Source: Brachypodium distachyon (taxonomy: Eukaryota; Streptophyta; Magnoliopsida; Poales; Poaceae). Taken from it: a stretch of DNA of 64,000 nucleotides. The position numbers and the translations under genes are program-made. A model generated the notes under the pieces. The model was not told the origin of the DNA. It did no database searches and worked only from the letters and a program-made list of their open reading frames with translations. Within the stretch, counting starts at the first letter, position 1. Each line of letters opens with the position of its first letter. The stretch covers positions 558,001 through 622,000 of the forward strand of contig NC_016132.3 of NCBI RefSeq assembly GCF_000005505.3, written 5' to 3'. Shown piece by piece: positions 36,237 through 47,182 of the stretch.

Positions 36237-39200
36237 ATGTGGTATTCCAGCCACCATCACCCACTTCCACTTCCAAATCCGAAAGCAGAACCCGCCTTCC
36301 TCCCCCTAAACCCAACCGCGCCATTCCCCTCTTCAAATCGAGCTCCGATAGCGTCGTCCTCCGGGAGGCCCCCTACACCGCCGCCCGCCCGGCCCTCACG
36401 TAGTGCTCCGTCGCAGGCGGATGATGATCCGGCCGTTCGGTCGAGGAGGCACGCGCTGGCCGTGGAGATTCTGGGCAAGGCCAGGAAGGGCGACACGGAG
36501 GGTCTACGCAGTGAGTTTCGCTGTTTCTCCGTTTCCCGTTGTTGATGTTAGTTGCGACGCGTGCGATTTTTGCTGCTAGGAAGGGCGACGCCGATGGTTT
36601 ATGCAGTGAGTTTTGGTGTTTTTCTGTTCCCTGTTGTTGATGTTAGTTGTGAACCTGAGTACACCTGCGATTTTTGCTGTTGCAGAACTCCAGAAGAAAT
36701 TGGTAAAGGCCGGAAGCAATCTGGTGAGCGCCGTGGCCGGGGTTCCCAGCCTCGAGGGGGTTAATCTGCTGAGCAAGGCTATCGAATGGGAAAAACCAGA
36801 AGTGTGCAAGTATTTGATCAAGGATATCAAAATCGACATAAATGCTCCCAATGAGCATGGTATAACCCCCAACAATTACTTTGCATTGCTTTCGTTACTG
36901 AACTTCTCTTCTGCACTGCAAGATAGAGAAGTGGGTCCTGATTGTATTCAAAGCTGTATTAGTATAAACAACCTATCTAAGAGCTGATTATCATAAAAGG
37001 ATTGAATTGAATTGAATTTAGATATTTTGAAAATGCATGGCAATGTAGCTGTACATGGAAAGTAACATAAATTTTGGAGGAAGGGTGGGGGTTGTACCAG
37101 TGGCATTTCTCTTGTAACTCCTGAGAGTGGTTGAGGGGCAAAGAGATAAACCCATCTCATTCCTGCTCAGCGAATACACCGAAGCGTCTCCTGAGTTGCT
37201 TCGGCCAGCACTTGCTAATGTTGCTGTGGCAGTTCACAGCTAGGTGTTTGTTTGAGTTGCAGCTTTTTCAGCAGGAAGTCAGGCAAAAAAGCTGAAACAA
37301 ACAGGGCCTTGCTTGCTCACCACCTGCCCATCTTTCAAACCGTCACATTAGGTTGTGAAATTGCTTCTTATATCCCTTGTGCTGCTTTTTAACATCTCTA
37401 GCTGTCTGGTTCTGATTGTTGGTCCAAAGATCTTGTTAATGTGACTTGTAAATTGGGGAGCCAACGGGGAGTACGTAGTATGTAGTATATATGTATGTAT
37501 CACTTTTTTGGTTGGAAATTACCATTGATGATTCTGATGAAGTGTTTGCCTTTTCTTCTGCACTTCCTAGGATATACACCCTGATGTCAGCAATTCTTGA
37601 CACCAAATCTGAAAAGCTTATAAACCTGCTGCTTCATCACGGAGCAGATATAAACAAAGTTTACAAAGCTGGAATGACTGCACTCCATATTGTGATAAAT
37701 GCTGGTAGTTAAAATTGCTCACCTTGTTCTTTATCTTATATGGTTATACAAATGCCTTGCACTTTAAAATATTAAGAGCATTTTTGTGTATCCCATCCAG
37801 GTGACATTCCAATGACAAAACTGCTGTTGAGAAATAAAGCAGACGTTAATGCTGTTTGTGATGCAGGAACGGCATTACACATTGCCACTGTTGATAAAGT
37901 AAGTATGAATTGTTGTTACGGTACCATGCAATGTAATACTTTTTCTAATCGTTCTGTTGTGCATCAGAATGTGCCCCTCATTATCCTTCTGCTGGATGCA
38001 AACGCTGATGCAGCCGTTCGAAACAAATCGGGGTTCATCCCACTCCATGTTGCAGTGCTACGAGCTTGTCTCTATCCTATGTCGTACTTAATCCAAAACT
38101 GGTAGCAATTCCTCACCGTGTGTGTGTGTCTTTATATACACACACACACACCCAACCGGATACACCGCGAACGTATTTTCTCAGGGCATAGAACGTAACT
38201 TTTCTTTTTCTTTTACGACTGCCGTTTCTCTCTTGAACTCACCTCCCCACGAAAAAAACCCAACCCCCAAATCGTGCGTGCTTGCTTAGGGTGGCGAACT
38301 ACGGCAATCCTAGGCGGCTGGGGAAGGAACGGTTAGCGGCGCGCGAGAGCAGACGCGGTGCGGCGGCGGGCTACGCGGCGGGCCGGCTCGCGCCTAGGCC
38401 GCGCCGGCGGTTGCGGCTGGGGTGGCTGCCTTGACGACGACGACGACAGGGGCCTGAGCGAGGAGAAGCTCGACAAGCTCGAGCGGGATGCCTACCGCAA
38501 GCTCGGCGAGCGCAAGGCCTCCTCCTCCAATGCCTCCACCTCTTCCGCGACCCCGCCGCTGCGGCCGGCGGCGACTGGCGGGCGGCCTCGGTGAGCGGTA
38601 GCTGTCGTGGTCAGCGGGTGAGCGGCGCCTTGCCGGGCAGGGCATGCTCCGATTTGGTTGGATTTTACTTTTAATTTCGATTTGGTTGGATCTGACAGGG
38701 CATGCTCCGATTTTGTTTCAGGTCATAGGTGGTGAGGCGAGAGAGGCGAGACGATCCAAGCTTGAGGGCGTGAGCGGCGGGGAGAAGGCTGGAGTTGGAA
38801 GAAGAACAACGGTGGAGGCTGAGGTCGATGCAGTCGCCGGCCCACAGACTCGCGTCGTGGTAATCGGCGACCTCGGCGCCGAGTCCGCCGCTCAGCCCAG
38901 CCCTAGCTCGTCGGCCGGCTCCCCATTGTTGTGTTATGCCCCTCGTCAGCAGCTCGCCAGCTCGTGTGGAATTAGCCGCCGCAGCATGGTGATCGCTGGC
39001 AAACCAGGTGCAGCCGTGAGGAAAACAAGAGATACATCAGCACTTCGTGAGTCTTCTTGCTGGATTCGTCAGGGCTGTTGGCTCTGTACTATGGCATATT
39101 TGTCAAAATTCTTGCTGTGATTTTTGTTATTTGTTCTGAAAATTTTATGGTTTCTTGGGAATTTTGGTCTGCCGTTGCTGCAGTGGAATTTTGGTCTGCC

Positions 39201-42200
39201 GTTTCTTGGGAATTTTATGGTTTCTTGGGAATCTTTGTCAAATTCCAGTCGTTTGATGGTTTTACAGCTGAGATGAACTACAGGCACTTCATTTTCTCCT
39301 TCTGGATTCTTTATTTCAGTAATTCTCATTCTAGATTTGGCATTGTTGATCAAGAAGACTCAGATCAACCTGATGAAGGGCAGGGTAACTCCTTGTAGAA
39401 ACCATGGAACTTTGCTGGGTAATTAGAATTTGCAATTTCGTCTCAATGCAAACCTTGTCTCTTCCAGGAACTACAAAGATTTGCTACAGATGGTTTAGCA
39501 CGTCACGTATTTGTGCGGACAAAGAAGGCTAGGGGAGGAGGTTAGAGTAAAAAGGTGCACTTGGTTTCCTTTAGTGTGCTATAAGCTGTTTGCAGAAGGT
39601 ATTCTTGATGCTACTTTAATGTGTGATGTAGGCTAATCTAAGTTTTCCTTCTTCCAGGCTCTATTTTGCTTTTCAGATCATGTTATCCGCTTGTCCTATC
39701 TAATGCCCACTTCAACTCCTAATTTATTTGTGTCGTCTTGCCCTTTTTTCCGATTGTCAGCATGTGATTCCTTAGTTTTCTTTTGAGTTCCTCCCTATTT
39801 TGTCCTCTAAGAGATTTCATTTTGTGCACCATAAGTCTTTGATTGCATACATATATAATTTGGGTATTGATTTATTGCTAATTGAATAATTGTTTTCATA
39901 TGGTTGGACATAACCAGGTTTAGCTTAAATAAGGTGCTTGCTGGCTTACAACTATGATTTATTTTGTGTTCCGAAATTACAATCTGTACTGATTTATTTG
40001 GAAAAATTGGACTTTGACCTTTTTCTCTGTGGATGTGTGTCAAAACTGACAGCTGAGAGCTGAGATTACTCTGTTGTGATTTTACGTTGACGACATTCTA
40101 AGGATAATAAAACTAGAACTTTTGATCTGGTGAGAACTTGTTTACTTGTATTCCACCTTTATTTACTCTTTTCCTTGTGCCACACAGTGCAGGTTAGGAG
40201 GTTGGACAAAAGTACTTTCTGTATGCATGGTTCAAGATTCAAAATCCACTAGATTATCAGAAGTGAGTTTGACTGAATATTTTAGCCTTTTATGATTGCC
40301 GAACATGATGATGTATAATCCAAAACCTAATGTCTTGTTGTTTCAACAGACACTCAATCACAAAACAACATGACATCAATTTCTTCTTTTACTTAATTTA
40401 ATTTCAGATATGGTTTGATCATGTAAGAAACTTAGTTAGCTCAATTTCTTCTTTTACTTAATTTAATTTCGGAATGCAACTTCTATCATTTGGAAGATGG
40501 AGTGTACCCTGCTTGCCAAGATCATGATGGTGATGAGGCAATGGAGTTCAGATCTATTTACTTCTTACTACCTGGCCTAATGTACGATGACAATAATTCT
40601 TACCTCTTGGTAAAAGTCTATGTTTGTGGAGCTCCAGTGCTTAGATTATTCTTCTATTCCATTGTTGAAGAAGTTTAGCTTATTGTCCGATGCTTATTCT
40701 CTGTATATGCAAGTTGCTGAACTAACAGCTCTTATGGTGGTGGTACCATGTGGTGGCCATTTGAAATAAAAATAAAGGAGCACCAGAAGATCAAACTGCC
40801 GATCTAGCTCTGCTTGCTTTCGCAGATCCTTACAAGAACCGAAGGGCCAGTGGCATCATATTAGATGGCAGCAAGTGAATAGTGTATGGTTAACTGTTAA
40901 TTGTTCTCCTTCTGTATGGAAAATTTGTATTTTCTGTTGGCACATAGAATTCTCACATTGACATGGAATTTGTATTTTACGTTGGCACATAGAATACTCA
41001 CGTTGACCTAGAATTTGATTTTATTGGCACTGAGAATTCATATGGGTGTTTTGTTTTCACTTCAATGATTGCCTAAAAGCTCTGGCGCAATATGAATTAA
41101 TGCATTGCTGGTCCAGTATAATATTCTGTATTGTGCTCGTTAAAAAATAGGAAGCGTTACGCCTAATGCAACATAATCTCACAACATCTGATGCCTGGCC
41201 AACTACAACGGACGCATGCAACATAATATTATTACGTCGCATGCAGAATAATTCTGCTTTGCATTGCAAATTTAGTCAGCGGCAGACCTCAACGTAATAT
41301 TATTACGTCACATGCAAAGTAACTGCATTGGCGCGTGGGACGTGCACTCAACCAGTCGGTTGTAAGTTTCTTACGTCACATGTGAAATTTTCTTTTTGGC
41401 CGTGTGGGCTAGCGACCGAGGTCTGACCGGAGTTGAAGCCTCAACCGACTGGGGTGCAGAATATATATATTAAAATTCTTAAGCGCTCGACTTCCGAAAC
41501 ATATATCATTCGGTGTGTCCTTGATGGTAATCTGAAGTCAGCATTTTCCCTCCAGGAAGTGTGGAAACAGCACGTGCATTATTGTCCAAAAACAACAGCA
41601 ACTTACTATCTGTGAGAGGAACTGCAGTGCATATTGCTGCAGAACAAGGAGATGAACCGATGTTAAGATTGCTGCTGCTGGGACATACTACAGCTCGCAC
41701 AGATATACCTGATAGTGTGAGTTTTTTTTACTGTTGCTTAGGTTGTTGAATTTCTGAGCTGGTTCTTTGTTATACTTGCAAAACAATTTTCCAGAATATT
41801 AGCAATAAATGGCTTATTGTAGCATGGCAAGATCACTACTCCCTCCGATCCATATTAATTGTTAAAATATTACATGTATATACATCCATATTTGGGCAAA
41901 TTTGACACAATTAATATGGACCGGAGGGAGTAGATTTTTAGAATATTCTGTAAGAGACACTGTCTAGTGACATGAGTATATCTCAGTCTTTTGACATGTT
42001 ATATCTGGGGTTTACTGGGTTTCAAGAACCATTGTTTGTTACTATCATTATTGGTATCTTACAGGCATGGAAATCATCAATTAAATTTCTTCACAGGATA
42101 GAAAAAGAGCCAACGGACTGAAAGAACACAGTTGAACCATTCTTCTTTGTCACTATGTGTTAAAAGCTGATTTTTTTTGTTAACAGGGTGGTAGGCTTCC

Positions 42201-45200
42201 AATAGAACTTGCTGCAATTCATGGCTGGAGCGATTGTGTTGGGTTCCTTCTTTCTCACAGCTCCATGGTAGATAAGTACAAAGGTTGGAGCATTGATCAA
42301 GTTATTCAGCTTACCAGATCCGAGAAATTAGAGGCACAAGTATGAGCAATATTGTTCCACTGATTATGGCAGTTCCATAGGTGTTCGTAGGACAGATCAC
42401 TAACTTTGATGGTTGTAAATTTTGTTTAGGATCCTCTACCCACAAAAACTGGTGGATGTAGTCTGAAGGCAGATGCTGATTCTGCATTTAAAGAGAATGA
42501 CTATGCTGCCGCACTAACACTGTACACCAAGGTAAGTTATCACATCAGTACTTATTTCTTCATGCACGAAATCTCTTCTTCATTAGTTTTGTTTTGCACT
42601 TTCATGGGCTGGTATGAACTCATTTCTGGCTTATGTCTACTTGCTAGTGGCTGCATACTGACATGTTGATTCCAGGAAGCTAGTTATAGGCTTCTAACCT
42701 TCTAGGTTACATTAATTACTATAGTATTCTCTACAGTTGGTATCAGAGCAGGTTGGTCGGGACCATTTGGGGAGGAGTCATCAGCTGCTCAGTGTGGCAC
42801 TGAGAGGCGCTAAGGGGAGATTCTACCGAAGCACAGTCTGGGACTGTGGAGATCACTGGTCTGGGACCAAGTGAAGTGGACGCATGGCGTCAATCGAGAT
42901 GGCGGATCTCATGATCGCAGGCAATGGCATGTGGAGGCTCAATAGTCATAACTATGGCTATTGACAGACCTGCATGGAGTCCTATCTGCAAGGTCATGAC
43001 CTATGGGAGGTCATTGCGGGCACCGAGACAACTCCTCCAGAGAATGCAGAAGCTTTGCGGAAGTGGCGCATCAAGACAGGCAAAGCTATGTTCGTGCTGA
43101 AAACGACGATTGAGGAGGACCTAGTGGAGCACATCAGAGATGCAAAGACACCGAAGGAGGCTTGGGACACATTGGCGAAGCTGTTCTCAAGGAAGAACGA
43201 GGCACGACTTCAGCTCCTAGAAAATGAGCTCGCAGGTATCTTACAAGGCACTTTAACTATTAGTCAGTACTTTACAAAAGTGAAAGATATTTGTCGTGAG
43301 ATATCCCAACTTGCCCCGGATGAGAAGGTGAGTGAGACTCGGATGAGAAGAGTCATCATCCATGGTCTTAGACCCGAATACAATGGGTTCATGGCTGCGG
43401 TGATGGGATGGCCTACTCAACCTTCAGTAGTGGAGCTGGAGAATTTATTGGCTAATCAAGAGGAGCTAGCCAAGCAGATGGGCAGTATCACATTTAAAGA
43501 AAGAGATGGAGAGGATGCACTCTTCACCTATAGGAAGAAGAGTCCACTAAGGAGTCGAGAAGCGGTGAAGGAAAAGTGGACGAAAGATGAGAGGTGGTGC
43601 CCAAGGGAGAGCAGCTATTTAGGGAGAGCTCAAAGAAGAAAAGAAGATCAGCGGGAGCTGATATATGAAAGGAGAAAGAAATGTGAGTGTTTTAATTGTG
43701 GCAAGAGTGGCCATCTTGCTAGGGATTGTTGGAGTCCAAAGAAGCACTCGGAGAAAAAAGTGGTGACTATGGCGGATGTGGTCTTAGAGGAGGAAGAATG
43801 GGATGCTCATGAAGGATTAAGCATGATGGAAGACGAAGTCTATTTTGTTGAAGACCTAACTGAAGGTGAGCATCCATCAATCCAAGGTGTGGCTCTAGAA
43901 GAATCTAGAGAGGAAGAGAATGGGGATGAAGAGGAATGGGATGTTGAAGGTGACTTCTTCATAGAGGATCTAGAAGAATCCGGAGAAGAAGAGAATGATA
44001 AAGAAGAATGGAATGCTGAAGGTGGCTAATTCATGGAGGATCTAGAAGAATCCGGAGAAGAGGAGAATGATGATAAAGAAGAATGTGAAATAGAAAATGA
44101 CTTCTCCACCGAGGTGAGAAATTTAGAACCCATGCATGAGGTTCCAGTGTTTGGATATGACAGTGACGATGGAGACTTGGAGGATCATGAGGATAAGCCA
44201 AAGGAACAAGGGCTTATATATTATGTGGATGAGAAGCCACATGAGAAATCTAAGTATAACGGAGATGGTGATGGAGCATTAGTCATGCAAGATGATCCAT
44301 CAATGAAGGTAATGGAGAACAAATATATGGATCAACATAGAGTCAAGGAATCCTAATGGAGTCAACACGAGGTCAAGAAACATGAAGTATGGAGGACAAA
44401 GCCACCAGATCCGAGGTATGTCCGTGGTTCCCTTTCTCAAGTATCTTCATACATGGAAATAGCAAAGGGTCAAGTTTGGATAAGGACAAAGAAGAGAACT
44501 GAGCTGCGAAAATGCAATGTGGTTAAGAAGAACTCAATGCACGAAGAAAAGAAGAAAGTTCGCAATGGAATAGCTCAGAAGATCCAAGGACATCATTGAA
44601 GAGATGATTGGGAGTCAAGTATGCATTGAGGGGGAGTGTTGAGAAATAGTAATGCATACTTGAGAATATACTGGAACACTCTAGATAATTGGAGAGTGTT
44701 GGGAATTAATTATGCATCTTTGAGAAGATTCTAGAATAGTTTGGATTATTAGAGGAGAAGATATTTACAAGTAGCCATCTAGTGTCATAAGAGAGGATAT
44801 GAATATTCTAGAAGCCTTGAGAGGTTACTTGAAGAGTGTTGCAATTTACCATGAAAGGACATAGTTAGGGTAAGTTTCAAGAATAAGTGAGAATTCTCTA
44901 GAACTAGGATACATGTAGATAATTCTAGAGAATTGTAGTGGGATGTACCACATGGTCTTGTACAAGTATAAATAAGGGTGCCCCCACCTCATAGGTGTAC
45001 CACAACCACCACAAGTATTGTATCACCACACCAAGTAGAGAAGTGAGCTATCATGGTAGGATTGTGTGTAGGGTAGCCACTAAAGAGAGTGTTGTACCAA
45101 CATTGAAATAGTGAATAAAGTGTTGAGTTCCCACAAGTTTGATGTTCCAAGTAGTGTAGTGTGCAAAGGTCCTCAAGAGTGGGTGTTAGGGTCGCCGCCA

Positions 45201-46266
45201 GTAAAATCTCTACAGTATTCATATGTGTTCTCTCTTTTCAGAGTTCGCAAGGAAATAAGCATTGTTTTTGTTAATAGCACATGCCGTGAAGCTGGTTGCT
45301 TTACTTCCAAACAACTTTGTTTTACCAGCGTTTATGTCCCAATTTTGTTGGTTGAAGGATCTGTGGATACATGATAATTGACCCTTGTGGATCAGATCTA
45401 TCCTATTTGATTCGATGTTTATGTTAAATTTTTTTATATTTTAAGACAAAAAATGTTCTTAATAGTGTCACCTAAAGCCTATTTTATCTTTGGTGGGATA
45501 TCATTTGATGACACCAGGCAATTGAAGAGTTCCCAAATGATCCCATCTTATATGCCAAGAGGTGCTTTTGCTTTTTGAACAAAAATGAAAAAGGCAATGC
45601 TTTGGAAGACATCAACATTTCCAAAGCTTTGGAGTGTGGTTCTTCGGGTCACTTCTATGAGCAAGTGGCGGCTCTAATCACAACTGATGTGAGTTGTTAT
45701 GGCAAAGCTGTAAGGTCATTTTGCTTTCTATATTATGATGTATTCCCTCGCAATGCATTTATGTTTGCGTGCTTAGGAGTACGATCAAGCACTCAAAACA
45801 CTCATGTCAGGAGTGAGCCTTGAGGATGAGTATCATATGACTGGTGAATCGTCCAGGTAATCTTTGCTCTTTGCTTGGCAAGGTTTACTTGGATAGTCCA
45901 AGGATTATTTCAATTGGATTGTCAGTAATATTGGGCTGTATTATCCTTGCTTGATGTCTGCTATAAAAAAATGTCTTCTCCGTAGTCTGTATTGTTCTTA
46001 CTGTGACTTATCAGCATAATCCCTTTATTTTTCAGCAACAAAAATTTATTTGGTATCCCCTGTCCATTTACAAAGTTTTACTTCAGTTGCATGTTTTTTT
46101 TGCATTTGTTCTCTGATTTGATGTGGAGAACATGCAAGACGGAAGAAGACTGCTATCATGGATATCTGTTATTCGTTTTTACTGGTTTGAAATATAAGAC
46201 GGAACAAAACTTGCTTTATCATGCAACTATTAACTTCGGATTGAAACTTGCAGGGCGGAGCGCTAA
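36237..46266 (+). CDS. Ankyrin-repeat and TPR protein, reading frame damaged
   Basis: Exons I can place: 36237-36510, 36686-36859, 37571-37704, 37801-37898, 37968-about 38090, 41557-41716, 42187-42339, 42430-42531, 45518-45688, 45777-45856, 46254-46266. The product would be a soluble adaptor with ankyrin repeats (LINLLLHHGADINKVYKAGMTALHI, MTKLLLRNKADVNA, VPLIILLLDANADAAVRNKSG, GTAVHIAAEQGDEPMLRLLL) and then TPR helices (LKADADSAFKENDYAAALTLYTK, AIEEFPNDPILYAKRCFCFL, YDQALKTL). No partner can be named. Splicing exon 2 to exon 3 at the only good sites gives GGA TAT ACA CCC TGA: one C seems lost from the expected GYTPLMSA, which makes a stop. The exon 5 to 6 join is also unclean. Either the gene is decaying or there is a base error; downstream exons are otherwise well kept. 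The start at 36237 is uncertain. Confidence 0.7.
36483..36685 (+). repeat. Tandem duplication of exon 1 end plus intron 1
   Basis: Two diverged units, 36483-36577 and 36578-36685, each begin AGGAAGGGCGAC, contain a GCAGTGAGTTT donor, share GTTGTTGATGTTAGTTG and end in GCGATTTTTGCTG. Only the second keeps a full TTGCAG acceptor. The first ends GCTAG, which could still act and would release a 26-base mini-exon (36580-36605) that shifts frame. Splicing from the first donor (after 36510) to 36686 keeps the reading frame. Confidence 0.8.
38100..41550 (+). other. Unusually long intron with inserted, repeat-ridden DNA
   Basis: The other introns of this gene are mostly a few hundred bases. This one is about 3.4 kb and includes a GC-rich block (38280-39050) with ORF-like stretches (for example GLSEEKLDKLERDAYRKLGE) that I cannot assign. 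It also has several close direct repeats: 38638/38696, 39140/39210, 39158/39185, 40376/40441 (30 bp), 40936/40981, 41221/41291. No terminal inverted repeats or transposase were found. It may be an inserted element carrying a gene fragment. Confidence 0.45.
38118..38151. repeat. GT/AC inverted microsatellite
   Basis: A (GT)6 tract, a short CTTTATATA spacer and an (AC)6-7 tract face each other, so the strand can pair with itself as a hairpin. It lies just after the last ankyrin exon before the long intron. Confidence 0.75.
41839..41930. mobile_element. Stowaway MITE in the ankyrin/TPR gene
   Basis: CTCCCTCCGATCCATATTAA at the left is mirrored by TTAATATGGACCGGAGGGAG at the right, with TA on both sides. 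It is 92 bp and nearly perfectly palindromic, so it is a young insertion, placed within the intron between exons 6 and 7. Confidence 0.92.
42738..42749 (+). promoter_or_regulatory. Retrotransposon primer-binding site
   Basis: TGGTATCAGAGC is the standard plant initiator-methionine tRNA priming site, normally two or three bases after the 5' LTR. Here it follows TCTACAGT directly. Confidence 0.88.
42884..44356 (+). pseudogene. Retrotransposon gag (UBN2 type) with zinc knuckle, two in-frame stops
   Basis: The frame starts MASIEMADLMIAGNG at 42884 and is stopped by TGA at 42962, where the family has Trp (GYWQT). It resumes as MESYLQGHDLWEVI at 42974. The gag domain includes EAWDTLAKLFSRKNEARL and RMRRVIIHGLRPEYNGF, then a CCHC knuckle, CFNCGKSGHLARDC, near 43690-43730. 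After it comes a long acidic tail made of repeated units (EDLEESGEEEN with EEW). A TAA at 44027 splits the tail, which runs on in the same frame to 44356. It could not give a full protein. Confidence 0.85.
44637..45214 (+). repeat. 3' LTR (578 bp)
   Basis: Begins TGTTGAGAAATAG right after the polypurine tract and ends CTCTACA, so it has the TG...CA ends. A promoter-like TATAAATA lies at about 44968 and an AATAAAG polyadenylation-like signal near 45114. There is no matching copy at the other end of the element. Confidence 0.8.
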
Positions 46267-47182
46267 GGTGGATGATAGAATAGGCTAATGACACATCAAG
46301 GTTCAGTGGACTAGTAATGACACATCAAACATCACTGGAAATGAACACCCTTCTTGCTAGAACTGTACATTTTACCTACCATAGATGATATCCAGCACTG
46401 CGTATTACATGTTAATCACTCAAAACAGCCCATGTACTGCCCCTATTACCAGTATAGATGGTATCTAGCTATGCATACTACATCTGACATGTGGGGTTTA
46501 CTGTGCCATGAAATTGTGCCATGAAACAAGATTACTTTGTTTCCTTCTCCGTTTTTCCCTATAGAAGACATTATTTACCATGGATAGGGAAACTACAGGT
46601 TATTGTGCTCCAGAAGCACAATAATTTAGCATAAAGGAAAGCATCTCTATCACAGCATGGCAGCAACCATAACATACAATCAGGGCTAGTCACCTATCAG
46701 GGCCAGCAAGAACACATAGAAGATCCAGAAAAGACACCTCCAGTGTAAAAGAAACATTTAGACCTGGCAAAAGGACACAACAAAAGTATCTGTCAAATTA
46801 TGACTATAACTAATATGATCAAATACAGAAACAGATGCACAATCAATTATCTAGATGCAGATGATGATTGGAACCATATGTTGCTAATGACAATTAAAAG
46901 GAAGATAAAATCTTAGTTAGTTGTATTAAGGCAGCGCCTGGCAGATAATCAGCAAAAGTATGAAGAGTTAAAAGAGCATACTACACTATAAGAGACTCTA
47001 TGTATTATTCCAGGTCAAACTTACCTCATCTCGCCAGTTTGTCTTCACCAAACTAGGTCTAGTTTTATTCCATGAAAAATAATATCCAAATTTCTCCCTA
47101 CAAACATAAGTGAGGAAACATTTATTTCATCAGTAGCACTGAAGGCTTTCAAGAAACAACCGAGTAAGAGAGAACAATTAGC
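46267..47182. other. 3' flank of the ankyrin/TPR gene and 3' flank of the F-box gene
   Basis: Convergent gene ends. From about 46920 the sequence matches the flank of the deleted F-box copy at about 32520, so it belongs to the duplicated block. No gene seen. Confidence 0.5.

Larger units (their letters stand above)
42724..45220 (+). mobile_element. Non-autonomous copia-like LTR retrotransposon lacking a 5' LTR
   Basis: Inserted in the intron between the two TPR exons, in the same orientation as the gene. The order is GTATTC, TCTACA, a primer-binding site (TGGTATCAGAGC, initiator tRNA-Met type), a gag reading frame, a polypurine tract (GAGGGGGAG) at about 44627-44636, a 3' LTR (44637-45214), then GTATTC again. 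The repeated GTATTC at 42724-42729 and 45215-45220 looks like the target-site duplication (5-6 bp). No pol, integrase or RNase H is present, so movement needed enzymes from another element. Only the last six LTR bases (TCTACA) stand before the primer site. Confidence 0.85.

Noticed and set aside
42724..45220. Idea that the retroelement interrupts a coding exon of the ankyrin/TPR gene
   Set aside because: The exons on each side end in a GTAAG donor (42532) and an ACCAG acceptor (45517) and join in frame, so the insertion is intronic.
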